Origin: Cristatella mucedo
Lineage: Eukaryota > Bryozoa > Phylactolaemata > Cristatellidae
Direction: 5' to 3'
DNA length: 64,000 nt
Assembly (NCBI GenBank): GCA_009760855.2
Contig: WPIO01000001.1
Location: forward strand, 7,756,001 to 7,820,000
Part shown: one piece after another, positions 35,946 through 47,976 of the stretch
Numbering within the stretch: position 1 is the first letter of the stretch
Layout: every line of letters begins with the position of its first letter
Notes under the pieces: generated by a model
Told to the model about the DNA's origin: nothing
What the model saw: the letters and a program-made list of their open reading frames with translations, nothing else
The model's database searches: none
Program-made: the position numbers and the translations under genes

Positions 35946-38900
35946 CCTCCATGAGCATGCAATGTTTACGCACTATTGTGAAAAATTAAAACAGAATTAC
36001 TTTAAGCAGGTCTAAGCTATAGTAGCTTCCGTATTTAACTCTTGTAAGAACTTATATTTTCGGAAAATTGAAGTGGTTAGAAAATTCCAGCAGCACTCGG
36101 GGAATCAGTAGCGGCAATGACTTTAGGACATAGGACGAGTAGGACGCACATACGGAATGCGTAAATTTGAAATTAAATAGGCCTATGCAGTCGGAGTTGG
36201 CTTTAGGCATTTTGAATTTTATTTAACTAAATATAGTTCAGGGAATGGTGTAATTTTGGCAGCACTGAAATGATCTGGCTTTATCTGCTTCATTTTTTTC
36301 AAGACCCTAAAGCTGTAATTCTGTTTAGTGCTTCACGAAAAGAGGTTTCAATGTGCTTCAGTGATAGTCAGATGACTTAATTAAGTGCAGGCAATATGAA
36401 AACTCCTCAACTTTGTGGGAAAAGTATGAAACTACTGCTCACACAAAACGAGATAGGTGCTTGAATAATAGAGCTTTCACCAAAATTCCTGCTCGAGGCA
36501 TTACATCACATTGACGGCTGAAGATTGCGCCTTCTTCGTTTTGCAGATGATTTTGTCGTTGGCTGAATCCTGTGTTGCAAGCTCCAGTAGACCCTGGCAA
36601 GTATTACTTGCTCATTAAAAGGCAATGTGGTGTTGATCTGCCAGCCCTTTTAAGCCACTCTCCGAATGACTTGGTGAATTCAGGTAATGCGCAACGGCTT
36701 TATTCGCTCTCTCTCTTGATAAAATATACTTGCATATATTTGGCACAAACTTCTCAAAATTTCGAACGCACTGGCATACATTCAGTTCGATGACTCGGTT
36801 GCTGCTACTTTGCGATAGCAAGCAGTGGTTTGTGGCGAGTCTTCGTTACTACGTTTTCCGATAGGGATACCCCAAACGTTTCTTTCTATGCTCATGCTGC
36901 GGAAGTGCCCATAAATCATGATGGCCATAGGGTTCGATTGTCGATCGTGCAGTGCAGCTATGCCAGTTTGACGCGAGAACACTCTCTGCTTCCGCTCTGA
37001 CCCTATTCATCAGCAGGTAACAAGCAGCTGGGGCTTTCTACTAAACAGGGGATTCCAACAGTTATTGCGATAAGTGCATCATTAGCAAACGATCAATATT
37101 CCTTCCAACTGCCCCAGCGTAAATACCACACCAGACTCTAGACACCGCAGTTATATGCGTCAGTTGCATGCGAATAGCGACTGTCCATCAACAGAAAATA
37201 AGTTGAGTTTTACTGTGGTTTATACGCTTTTGTTTAGCCAACACAAATAGCGAAGCCTATTGAAACCCGTTGAACCATCATATGGTTGAGCCATTTGGAC
37301 TGCATGGTGCACCGGTGCGCTTGATGCATCCCATGTGCATTGTGCACGACAGCTCAGCGCCGACAACTCGGTCCGCTTTGACTCGGTGCTCCTATAATTC
37401 ATGGGGATCAACTGGGTGTGGGTCAACTCAGTGAAGGTTAACTCAGTCGGGTCAACTCGATGCGGGTCAACTTGGTGCAATACCGGCATTTTCTTTATAC
37501 AATGCTACGAAATACTCTCGATCCTGGAACTATCTGTTTGAGACTGAGTGGATGGATCAGTGCTATCTTTTATGGCTAAGATAACACATACACTACGGAT
37601 TAGGCAAGCGGACCGGCTAACAATTGTGGAAACTGAGAATTAGGCTCGATTGATAGGTTGCGTTGAATATTATATTAATCCTATGTTGCTGTCATTGTGA
37701 TCAATATTTATTGTGGTTATAATCCAAATATTGTCAATGTGATGAAAAATATGGTTATCTGAACTTAAGTCTTAGAAATGACAAGAAATGAACGGAATTT
37801 TGATATTTATTACTCACGTCACACTGAGTTGTCACTGCACTAACTTTTTGCGAATCTGCTCGCAAAATGCGGCGACCGCAGTTTCTTCCCTTTAGTTCCG
37901 TATGCCTTACTACTTTGCAGGAGCATGCTGAGAGCGAACTTAGGCTGGACTTCTAAATAAATCTGGCATTTCCATTTACAGACATCCTCGAGCAAGCTCG
38001 TAACAAAAGGACATCAAGAGGGGTGTTACTAAGCTAACTTCAGGTACATGCAAAGAAAAGACATGGTGGGTGCTGTGTGCACTCGTGCGAATATCAAAAG
38101 CCGCGCTTCGAGAGTTAAACTGTGAATCTGGCATTTGAATGCAATTGCCGTTTCCTTGGCAGCTTCCAGGCATTCTGATAAGTCACTCAACAAAAGACTT
38201 CTGATCATATGACCCCTAACCACATAGCTATGAATTAATCGTTCATCAATTGAGCAAGCGAGATAACTGTAAGGATGAATAGCAAATTATCGGGAACGTT
38301 TAGCAAGAAATCTTGGTACCTTACTACCACAACACTCAAGGGCGATGCCTTAAAACGCGCCTCCAGTTGTTTGTGAGGGCAAGAGATACGTCAAATTGAA
38401 TTGCACTGTTTGTCACCAAAAGTCGTGTAGTTGATATGCTGCCTGATGGGGAGCCAATGTAGATCAAAGAGCAGTGGCGTACTAAGGCAGCCGCTATTCT
38501 CACGTCAGACAAGCCTAGGTGAAGAGCTTTGCGAAAGCTGTTTGCGTCTTATATAACTGATAATAGAACCTGCAAGGAGAGAGACAGTTAACAAAGACCC
38601 AGACGGGAAGTCATAAATGCATTTAATAACTTCTGCCATTACATTTATTTTATATATAATTATTTAATGGGACAAGGTTTGCTGTCATCCAATTGAGAAT
38701 GTCAGCAATATATGCAGCAAGGCGGCAGTGAGAGTTTGAGATGCTGCGAGGCGGAAAGTAATCAAAGCGAAATCTGCTTGAAGTCCTAAGCCTAAATTTT
38801 TTCCGTTGTGAGCAGACGGAGTTGACTACAAAAAAGCGAGGCCATCTGCTAAGCCAAGAAGCCAATTCGCAGGTTATTGCCCAAAACAGTACCCGCACTG

Positions 38901-39320
38901 CTGGCTACGAACTTGGAATATTTATTTCCTATTTGTTATTCTTCAATACCTCATCTTTTGGACAACCTTCTGAAGACTGGCAGCCACTTGAGCTGCCCCT
39001 CGACGATCTAGTGGCAATGATCTGGTGCTGACCTGCCGGCTATTTCAGGGTAGGAGGCGGCCGGACCGATAAGCCAACAATGGGAGTAAGCAGCCGGCAA
39101 GCTGAGGTCAAGGACAACTGACTAATTTTAAAGTACCCCAAAGAAACAATTGAGTGGCCTTGGATCAGCGGTGCCTACTATCCTAATAAACTTGCGAGAC
39201 GATCATTTTAAGGTTTTCTTTTGACAGGTTAAGGTAATGTTTAGAAGAAATGAAAGCACTGTTTTACTAGCACGTCCATCCAGTGAAGGTTCAAACTGCA
39301 CGTGCATAAACACGCTCATG
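35946..39320. other. Unassigned DNA
   Basis: No gene supported. A degenerate minisatellite lies at 37406-37481. Confidence 0.35.
37406..37481. repeat. Degenerate 15-bp minisatellite, about five units
   Basis: Units resemble GGGTCAACTCGGTGC: GGATCAACTGGGTGT, GGGTCAACTCAGTGAA, GGTTAACTCAGTC, GGGTCAACTCGATGC, GGGTCAACTTGGTGC. Spacing varies by a base or two. Confidence 0.75.
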
Positions 39321-39342
39321 TACGATATACTCATATTTATTG

Positions 39343-39507
39343 TATATATATATATATATGTATTTATATATATATATATTACATGCATGCATGTATGCAT
39401 CCATGCATGCATGTATGCATGTATGTATGTATGTATGTATGTATGTATGTATGTATGTATGTATGTATGTATGTATGTATGTGTGTACGTACGTATGTAT
39501 GTATACA
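39343..39507. repeat. (AT)n and (ATGT)n compound microsatellite
   Basis: TATATA units, then ATGC/ATGT tetranucleotides (CATGCATGCATG, then long ATGTATGTATGT) to about 39507. The Tyr/Val/Cys/Met open frames here are artefacts. Confidence 0.97.
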
Positions 39508-39889
39508 GTCTCAAACTCAGAAGTAGTCGGATGGCTGGATCAGCAACCATGAAGGCCTGCCTACTCATCTGTACTCGTATTAAATTCACGCGATAACAGA
39601 TTTAAATTTCTTGCTTTAACAGATTATTTCAAATTTATAATCGTATTTTTTTGGATAGGAGAAATTTTTTCTTAGTGACTCGATCATTGGCGACAAGTCT
39701 CGTTTAATAGCATTATGACCGTACCGAAGCTAACTCGGTGTCCAGAGGATTCATGCAGATTTTTTAAATAATCTTTCGCCGGAGCAAGGCTGTCTTTTAC
39801 GGCGTATGTTCTCTTAGCTTAGACGGAGTAGTAGACCTTTAATGTTTATCCAACCTTAGAGATGACTTGCCGGCTTCTTGTCACACACA

Positions 39890-40183
39890 GTTAATGCACA
39901 GTGTTGCATGCACACGCGCTTGAGCACGCGCACCCACTCATACACCCACACTCACAACCACACCTACACCCACACCCGCAGCCACACCTACACCCACACC
40001 AGCAACCACACCTACACCTACACCACCCACACCCACACCCACACCCACACCCTCACCCCACACATACACACTAACACATACACACAGACAAGCACGCACT
40101 CGCACGCACACACACACACACGCACACATTTGCAGATATATATATATGGACATATATATATATATGGACATATATATATATAT

Positions 40184-40254
<71 letters not shown>
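39890..40254. repeat. CA-rich satellite followed by (AT)n
   Basis: Imperfect ACACCC/ACACCT repeats from about 39890 to 40130, three ATATATGGAC units, then pure (AT)n to 40254. It directly precedes a LINE-A fragment. Confidence 0.95.
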
Positions 40255-40259
<5 letters not shown>

Positions 40260-40264
40260 AAGTT

Positions 40265-40735
40265 GCCACGTTATACGTCCCCTCCATGCAGACCTGCGCG
40301 GGATCCTCATCAAGCAATTCATGGGCTTCAAAGTTTGAGACTCACTTTTAGGCCTATCCATTCCTTTTCTTTCTCGTACCTCTCAGAACCACTTCCTAAT
40401 CAGGCTGGGTATTGCACCACCAGCTCTTCTGACGCGAGTCGTTTAGTTATGCCTTGATCAAACCTCAAATCCTTAGGATACCAGGTTTTTACTTTGTATG
40501 CTCCCAAAGAATGCAACACATTCTGAAGTAACTTAACGGAATTCCTGACTAGACGAAATTAAAATGAATCTAAAACCCTTACTTTCCTCCAAGTATTTAA
40601 GTTGTACTTTGTGAGCTTGTGCGGGCTGTGTGTGCTATCACTATGTTGACATGCTTCCGTAACGGCATATAAAAAGTGCCGAGAGAAAGATATTAAGTTC
40701 TCTGACGGCCCTATTGAAATTTCTTATTATTAGTG
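40265..40735 (+). mobile_element. LINE family A, decayed 3' part
   Basis: DNA matches the LINE-A ORF2 C-terminus and UTR: TTTGAGACTCACTTTTAGGC (SLTFR block), CAGGCTGGGTATTGCACCAC (QAKHRTT), CAAACCTCAAATCCTTAGGA (NLKSFxD) and TATGCTCCCAAAGAATGCAA (YAPKAWN). It ends with AGTGCCGAGAGAAAGATATT, AAGTTCTCTGACGGCCCT and a TTATTA tail. Many indels. Confidence 0.75.
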
Positions 40736-41045
40736 TACGGCGGAAATTGTGGCGGATTAAATCTGTGCTGATAGAACTTGAGGGCGCGAAGCAGCTCCAA
40801 TTCTTCACCTTGTTTTCGAAGATGGGACTCTCGGGTCTAATACCAAGCTATTGCTGATCATGATTTGTCTTATAATTAAAATATTACAATCGTTCGCCTA
40901 CTCAATACTATCTCTACTAAGCCGCCGACAGTGATACAAGTAACTTTTGCGTCTTACTTTCGATCATTTCAAAGCGATATTCATTTCTGCACCTGATGTG
41001 ATAATTTACTTCTCTTAGGTTGGCTAATTTTCTGCGATCCTGTTG
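40736..41045. other. Unassigned DNA
   Basis: Nothing recognised between two LINE fragments. Confidence 0.3.
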
Positions 41046-41049
41046 AATA

Positions 41050-41336
41050 GCACACAAGCAACGACAACTACTCTCCAACTGCCGACTATGGCACATCTTT
41101 TTCAGCGGTCCTGAACAGCTACTTCTATGCTACTCACTACCTCAACTGCTCTCCTGACTCTGCTATGCTTCCCACTTTCTCTTTGTTGCGTGAGACGAAG
41201 TCTGTTGCCTACCGAATGCGTACCGAAAGCCGCTTAGGCTGTGAGTGCGCTATACAAAACTCTCCTGCGTAACACCCACATGGTCTTTATGACTTTGTGG
41301 AGTTACAGATGGAGATACATTACATTACAGTACAAT
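41050..41336 (+). mobile_element. LINE family B 3' end
   Basis: ACTGCCGACTATGGCACATC and onward match 4495-4700. The 3' UTR GTGAGACGAAGTCTGTTGCC and AGTTACAGATGGAGATACAT ends in an (ACATT)n tail. It is the closest 3' UTR match to the 4.6 kb copy. Confidence 0.85.
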
Positions 41337-41339
41337 ATA

Positions 41340-43470
41340 AAGTGGTGAGTTTTCAAGGTTATCGCTGATCTCATGTGCTAATGTATGCTGCAGTTGTGAA
41401 CGTAATTTTCACTGATTACTGATATTGAATCCCAGGCCGATGCTCATCTGAGCTCGATTAGAGGTTTTGCGATTTAGGTTCATGAATTCTAATGATTATG
41501 TACTAAATATATCATGGTCTGTGTTGGCTAAAGAATTGCTGCTATCATCCTTGGTCAGTTCATGTGGTGGTGTGACAACTGCATAGAAGCTTGATCGCTC
41601 TCAGAAATGTAGCACCAGAAAGCAAACGGACTTCTTCCGAAGGTATGTGAGATGTTGATTGCTGTTCTGGTCCACTGAAGTTGGCTGACCTGAGGGCGTT
41701 GGTACTGTTTCTACTGCTCAGCCGTATTCAACATAATAATTCCGTAACTACTCGGTCGTGCGAAAAATGGGCATCCATAAAGAGGCATCTAGCTTGAAAG
41801 ATCTGAGTTTAGAAAGAAGAGGGCGATTTTAAAGCTTTTAAACAGTATGCTTCCTCCGCAAATATAAAGTTCATAATAATAAGGTTCGGCTGTCTTTTAG
41901 TGAGCAAACTCGCTCGTCTACTCTACTGCTCTTACCGCTTTCATTAGTGAGTTTATTATTATTAATTATTATTGTCATCATAGCCTCTATCTGGAGCAGA
42001 GAGATAGATTTTAGGCTGCTACAGGTCACTGGATAGGTTAGACAAGACGGCCTGACAGAAATTTATGATGGGCTAGCTAGCATCGCTGTACATTGGGCCA
42101 ACGATTGGCCTAAAAGCATTGCCTTTATGATTCATTATTTTAATTGGACGGGCTTAATTATTGAGCTCTCTGTTCAGTTGCAACAGTGAGGAGTGGCAGT
42201 GTGATGCAACCTATCGTGCACCGGCGAAGGTGAGCTTGCTGCTGCTACTGTGGTATGGCCGCCTAACTGTATTGGATGACAGGATTAAATAAATCTAGCG
42301 TACAAAGCTGGATTGGTACGAGTCACGAGCACAGCTGGTGAGCAACAAGCAGCAGAGAAAGCAGTATAAGCCTCTCCCCGCCACCCACATATGCTTCTCT
42401 ACGGTCCGTTCCAGCTACTGCCATGGCTTTCAAGGTCGCCTTTAGCAAATGGCATCGTTGCCTGTCAAACGGCTTAGGTCGAACCAAACATTGCACGCCG
42501 AAATGGTCTACAAGCCAGCAAATGCTGCATGCGCCGTCGTTGCTATCTATCCAAGTCCAGCTGACAAGAGCGAAACTACGAACAGAGCTTGCACTCGATG
42601 AAGCTCGCCAGCACGCCCTAGTCCGATGGCACCGGAATGGCCGATCTGGGAGCTGGCGCCTGACTAACTTTAGCCGCAGTCTTGGTTTCTTGGCCTTGGA
42701 GGTTTTGTTTCCCCTCAATGCCTGCTGAGCCGCTAGGCACCGACTTCAGGGGAGCAGCTGCGTTGCTGGTTTCGACCAGTTTCTCAGCTCCTCGTCCACC
42801 TGCGGGTGTAATAGCAGCAGAAACGTCTCACTTGCAACAGTGGCACTCGTGATGTCTATGCTACTGCTGCTGACGAGCGCTGACCGAAGATTGGCAGGAT
42901 ATTGCCCTGCGAATACTCACTCATGACAGCAGCCGACAGATCTCGAAGTGCGAAGCTTCAAAAGTAACAAAAAGCTGCGATCAGATATACATTCTGATAT
43001 CATGATAAGCTAAAAACCCCTTTCCAGGAGGCATAATCGATCACTGGGAACAGAGTGAGGGTATCAACGATCGATGCGACACTAGGCAATGTAACTTCGT
43101 CCCAAAAGTCACTGAAAGATGGCAGGCAGCCTGGTCGGAAATTCACTCAATGCTGCACTGCCGCAGATTCTGCTCGGCAGCTGATCGATTCAGTCTCAAG
43201 GTAAGATTACCGCTTTTGATAGTAAAGCTAAGAGCTCAGCTAGAATAGACATGATACACGAAGCCGCACTGCATATACAGACGCACTAAGCTCAACACCC
43301 ACGGTTAGGCGAAGCTCAATAAAGGTCTGACCCGATAAATAGACACTGAGCTAGTGGTGCAATATGCAAGTGAATCTTTCTATTGTCGTTGCTGGCTGCC
43401 TTTCGTTGCATGCAGAACCTACCAAACATGCGACTTCCAGCAAAAAATGTATGGTTGAACACGTCTTTTT
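41340..43470. other. Unassigned DNA
   Basis: Overlapping opposite-strand frames at 42323-42728 show no motif. Nothing supported. Confidence 0.3.
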
Positions 43471-43475
43471 CTCCC

Positions 43476-43520
43476 CCTTTCTCTCTCTCTCTCTCCCTCT
43501 CTCTCTCTCTTTCTCGCTCA
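43476..43520. repeat. (CT)n microsatellite, short and interrupted
   Basis: CTCTCTCTCTCTCTCCCTCT-type repeat. A pyrimidine-rich zone continues to about 43700. Confidence 0.9.
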
Positions 43521-43699
43521 ATCGCTCCCTCTAGCCTCAAATACGCATGCGAGCGTTAAAAGAAACTCGATTTCGATCGATTCCTCATTCGGTCTCCGTC
43601 TTTCACTCGTTATTTATCTCCTGGAATTCTCTTTCTTCCTTGTTTGCTTTTCATAGCTCCCCTTCTTTAGCTCTTACTTTCTTCCTTCCTCTTTCTCTC

Positions 43700-44495
43700 T
43701 TTAGTTTTTCTCTCTGACTACACGAAGTGAAAAACAGCTTAAGGAGTCACAGCGAAATGTTAAAAGCCTGAACCTCGACACCAACTCCTATTTATTTCCT
43801 TGTGCTGTCAAATACTATGAGACGGATATTTAGGCTGCAATCGACGGTATACAAGTATCTCCATTCTCAAGCTGGAGAAGGCGCGAAACCAGACCAGAGA
43901 CACCATTTCGTCACTGCTAAGTATCAACGTGGCAATCCCTCAAGTTGAAGGCACTTGCAAAGCAATTGGTGGACGATGGTTTGTAGTCAATTGGATGATA
44001 GCGTAGCGGAAGAGCAGGGAGTCCCTGAACATCTACTCCCATGCCTGGTGGTGAGAACTTCGTACGGCAGCAACGAAGCCAAGTGACCTTTTTCTACCTG
44101 CGACTGCACTACCCCTGGTAGAAATAAAGAGACCTCTCACTTTCCACGCATCATTCGGTGATTTCAAAATAGCTCTCCCGATTCGAGATTCGGAGCAGGA
44201 GGCGTTTTGACAGTGCCCAAAATAGGTGCAATAACCCTTCCGGAATGTCGACCTAAATGAAACACGCCTTGGTGGCGACGCCGGGCTTCGAGGCACGAGA
44301 CGAAGACGAGGCGACTCAGAAATTCGGTGCCTATGGTCCCCGCGAGCCGGGTGCCAAGTCTGAGACGCACCGAGGGGACCTCTGGCGTCCTTCAACGGTG
44401 GCCGCGTGGAGCGCACTGGCAGTCGGGACGGCTTGAAGAAGCTGAGAGATAGCGATCCAGAGAGCATCACCAGTGTAACAGGCTGCGATATACCC
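43700..44495. other. Unassigned DNA
   Basis: The minus-strand frame 44033-44470 is Arg/Ser-rich and unrecognised; probably chance. Confidence 0.3.
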
Positions 44496-44507
44496 GCCCC
44501 CGAGCAT

Positions 44508-44600
44508 ACCCCATCTAGAGGATATCCCGGGTTAAAACGACCTGGGCTACTTTATACCCGGGTTATAAAATAGGCTAAGCCAATCTATACCCATCCAGGC
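44508..44600 (+). repeat. Left arm of a large inverted repeat pair
   Basis: Read on the plus strand: GGGTTAAAACGACCTGGGCT, ACTTTATACCCGGGTTATAA, then AAGCCAATCTATACCCAT. It matches, base order preserved, the minus-strand reading of 45880-45990. It could be the terminal repeat of a non-autonomous DNA transposon or one of two inverted copies of a small repeat. Confidence 0.6.
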
Positions 44601-44714
44601 CAGAATATACTCCGTCTGAAAGATGACGGATAGATGACGAAAAGGTGACGCACACATTTTGTTAACTGTAACTAAATCTTTTAATTATTGTTTATTGTTC
44701 AGTAGCAATTATCA

Positions 44715-44790
44715 GCAAATCTAAAGCGCCTAGAAGGAGATTTTGTTCTCTGAGGGCGCTTTATCAAGTCTATTATTGTTATTATTAATT
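44715..44790 (+). mobile_element. LINE-A tail only
   Basis: AAAGCGCCTAGAAGGAGATT, TTGTTCTCTGAGGGCGCTTT and ATCAAGTCTATTATTGTTAT are the LINE-A 3' hairpin and (ATT)n tail. Only about 75 bases long; it lies inside the inverted repeat pair. Confidence 0.85.
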
Positions 44791-45264
44791 ATCGAAACAG
44801 GGAACATTGGCAGCAACTTTTCACAGATATGTGACAGAGAACTTACGCAAATATCTAAACTCGTGTTAATGAAAGTGAGATTTTTAATTCGATCAACTAA
44901 AGCAGTTTTTGGCAGCTGTCGCGGTCACTGTAAGCTTCCTGGGCGTTGTTCTTTTAGAAGGGGCGTGGCATGGCACGATCATCTACCATTGTAGACAAGT
45001 GGCGCTCCCTTATTCTTGGCAAGTTTAAATTGAGGCAATCAGGAATGCATCGTCACGAGGAGGTTCTGCGACGCAGCAATCTTGTAAATGATCGACACTG
45101 ATGCCATAACAGCAGATAGCCGGCGGCCATTCTCACTTGACTGCTCCTTAGACAAGTCTATACTCCTCGCCCTTCCTCCCGATAACCTATACTCTACGCC
45201 CGCCGATGTCAAAAAGTGTGAACTTACTATCCTTATAAACAGTGCGGCCAGGAGCGGCATCACT

Positions 45265-45440
45265 ACAGGCTAGGGCGTCTGCGCGAAGGAAGAAAGCTCG
45301 GAAGCAGCGAGTTCCGGTGCCTTAGACCTACAGAGCAGAAGAACCGATCGCCGACGGTCTTCAATTTGAACAGCGGAACACTGACAACGGGGATTAAGCC
45401 GACGAATGCGAGCTGAAGCAAAAGATAAATTTGATAAAAA
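45265..45440 (-). mobile_element. LINE-B C-terminal fragment
   Basis: Minus-strand text VVSVPLFKLKTVGDRFFCSV followed by RHRNSLL matches LAVPLLRLKTASGRSFCSAG and MWNSLP of the 8.3-9.3 kb LINE-B. The match is short and decayed. Confidence 0.65.
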
Positions 45441-45879
45441 TTTGTGATTTTGTGGATTGAAAGCCTAAAAGCGAAATTGTGGCACCAGAAGGGCGACGCA
45501 GGCAGCAGCCCTTGCAACCAAAAAGGGAATCCTCGGTTTTCAAGATTTCTTATTAAATCGAGGTCTTCTCAGAATTACGAAGTATATACATGTGTCACCG
45601 TCTGTAATGGCGCCGAGTCACTACGACTATGGGCATTGCTATCCTGGTGAGTTTTCTACAGCGTTCATCGAGCTTTAAGGCTTTCGGTAATCATGCAGTA
45701 GCCAATATTCCGACTTAAGAAGAGGCAAGTGAGAGATCAGAGTAATGAGTGCCCTAAGATAAGAAAGGGGGAGCAGAGAATGAGGTCCAGGGTCGGCACC
45801 GGCGCGGATTTGTGAGCCATCGCGTAAAAGATTCATGTGTGTATCTCTCAAAACTATTGATATGACGGGGTATAACTTG

Positions 45880-45990
45880 CCGTAAATGGGTTTAAAGTGG
45901 CCTTGGCCATAATATACATCCGGGATATAAAGTGGCCTTGGCCGTTTTCACCTTTGGTTTACACCGGCCTGAGGGTATAATCGAGCCTGT
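45880..45990 (-). repeat. Right arm of the inverted repeat pair
   Basis: Minus-strand reading: AAAACGGCCAAGGCCACTTT, ATATCCCGGATGTATATTAT, GGCCAAGGCCACTTTAAACC. It pairs with 44508-44600. The unit TTTAAAGTGGCCTTGGCC / ATATAAAGTGGCCTTGGCC is itself repeated in tandem here (45890-45908 and 45924-45943). Confidence 0.6.
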
Positions 45991-46369
45991 TACGCCGGGT
46001 TTATACGATCTGCTCGTCCTCGGCCTCTCAGCCGTCTCTGATGCCCGTGTCGCCAGCATTGGAGAAGCTGTTCAAAAACGGACAGACGACTGGTGCAGCT
46101 TAGCAGGGCTACATTTCTCGGCCGAGTCCGACAGAAAACAAACTGAAGCTAGAATCAAAGGCCCAATAATCAATGCACTCATGAGCGTACTCCTCTTAAT
46201 TCGTCAGAACGGAATAGCTGACGATACGGCCATACATACCGTCGATGCATTGCCCGAGAGTCCCGCCTATGAGACACTACTGGAAGCTGATTTAGAGTCG
46301 GCTACCGGTGCTAGGTACAGGAAAGAGATTTTGATGCATCTGCCGTCAAAGGCATTGGCCGAGATTTGA
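45932..46369 (+). other. Unidentified 145-codon open frame
   Basis: The frame is open from before 45932 to a stop at 46367-46369. Text such as GLYDLLVLGLSAVSDARVAS, KGPIINALMSVLLLIRQNGI and YRKEILMHLPSKALAEI has even, protein-like composition with amphipathic helices. I recognise no domain. The listed start is not an ATG and lies in the right arm of the inverted repeat, so the coding part may begin at an acceptor near 45950. It could be an exon, a helical gag-like piece, or a dead transposon ORF. Confidence 0.35.
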
Positions 46370-46763
46370 ATGGACCTGGCGAGCGGTTGACTAGAAGCCT
46401 GCACTGTCGAGCGACGCTGAGACTCCGGGAGCATGCTGGGGCACACGCGGATAGCCGGCAGCATGACAGCAGATTGTGCACTGAGATCAAGTATCGTCGA
46501 TGGCTGAGATCGTTGACAGTCCTTAGAGCTGGCAACTGCACGGTCGGCAACGATCGGCGAGGGCTATTGCTGCAATCGGCCGAGCTGGTAGGACGAAATA
46601 GAAAGGTATGACGGAAGGCTAACTGTCCAACGAGCTGTTCGACGCAAGCAGGATAGAGAAGAAACTTCGCTCGCTCTCGAACATCCAGGTGCACAAGCTG
46701 CATCGAAGCGTGCAGAAATGGCCACATTCTATTGGCCTTTCATGCACTTAGTTTTATTTATTT

Positions 46764-46813
46764 GATGACACTGTCCCTGATCGCTGTACGAGTGGGCTGT
46801 GACACTCGACGTG
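46764..46813 (+). CDS. Possible signal-peptide exon (weak)
   Basis: An ATG at 46764 opens MTLSLIAVRVGCDTRR and runs into GTAAGC, a good splice donor. The short hydrophobic run then Cys resembles the end of a signal peptide; upstream in-frame text HALSFIYL is hydrophobic too but lacks an ATG. It lies upstream of, and on the same strand as, the Ig-like and PAN-like frames at 48-49 kb and could be their first exon. No promoter or linking exon was found. Confidence 0.25.
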
Positions 46814-46929
46814 GTAAGCAGCCGGCACGTGCTATTAGTGGTTGTTTCGACAAGGGGTTGGGGGACTCTGGTGGGGAAGAGGGGCGAGAAGGGTCGTGCT
46901 TCGCCCTGCTCCGTGTGGAGGTGGAATAA

Positions 46930-47976
46930 ACTGGTGGTTTTGCACGCTGGCTAGTATTCGGTGCCGTTCTCGACGATTATTCAGACTACTATGCATGCTC
47001 TGCCTCGGAGCCGTGGCATGACGACGGCAGAGATTCTGGATTACGTCGGGATGCTCTTTCGCAACCCGGTATCTCGAAGACAATGCAGAAACGTCGCTTG
47101 ATTCCAAATGCCGCTCTGGTAGAACGATTAGCGCAATTCTCGAGCTTTTGGGGGCAAAGCGATAGGCGGTGTAATAGGGGAGGCAATTGTTGCGATCGGA
47201 AACCGCTAGTAAGAGCGAAAAAAGTTACCTCTGAAGCTAATGCGAACCGGAGCCCAAGCTCAAGGCATGCGAACCACCATTCCCAGTCCTCAGCTGGATA
47301 GTGCGAGCCTCGGCCGACCGTTGCGGTCGGTGGTAGCACAGCAACTGAAGCAGTCTCTGCGACGGCAGCCGAGCGAGCGGCGCTGGCAGCCGAGCGAGAC
47401 GGCTGACAGCGACGCGCTCTAAAGCGACCAACGGCTGGAGCTTGAAAGCGATGCGCTACGACTGCCTAGCAATGGTGGCTCGTACTCAAAGCCAGGATCT
47501 CAAAGTGTGCATTACCCTCGGGGCGCCTTATTAGGTGAGGCGAGGGGGAGGGAGGGGCTGGTGCCGGGTTACAGCACTATCATCGCTCCGAGCTCCGGCC
47601 AGCGCCCGTCTGGCGAGCAGTGGCTGGAAGCAGGCGACAAGACCCCTGACTCCACGATGGCGAAACTACTGGATATGCTGGCTCCCATCCAACCCCTCCC
47701 CCGAAAACGGTGACAGGCGTGCAGTCTTGCCAGAGCCCGACCCAACCGAGAGGTCCGGCAGTCGCTCGAAGCAAGGAAGGCACTCAGCCGAGACACATAG
47801 GCTCGGGGAAGCGGCTCAGGGCAGACACGGTCTCGAGGCTCCCTGCGGGCTAAAGTACGGACCGCCAGCCTACGTACGTACGATCGCCCGAGAGTGCAGA
47901 GCTGCAATGAGAGCACAAGCTGGCCCTCGTAGCTGGCTGGCTGCAGCCGATTGCCATTCGCCGAAGCCGCTAGTAC
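46930..47976. other. GC-rich unassigned DNA
   Basis: Many overlapping frames on both strands and no motif. If the candidate gene at 46.7-49.2 kb is real, this is intron. Confidence 0.3.

Noticed and set aside
39203-40457. Tyr/Ile/Cys/Met/Thr/His-rich frames
   Set aside because: Artefacts of the AT, ATGT and CA repeats.
42323-42728. Opposite-strand frames of 131 and 101 codons
   Set aside because: No family motif, mutual overlap and no splice context.
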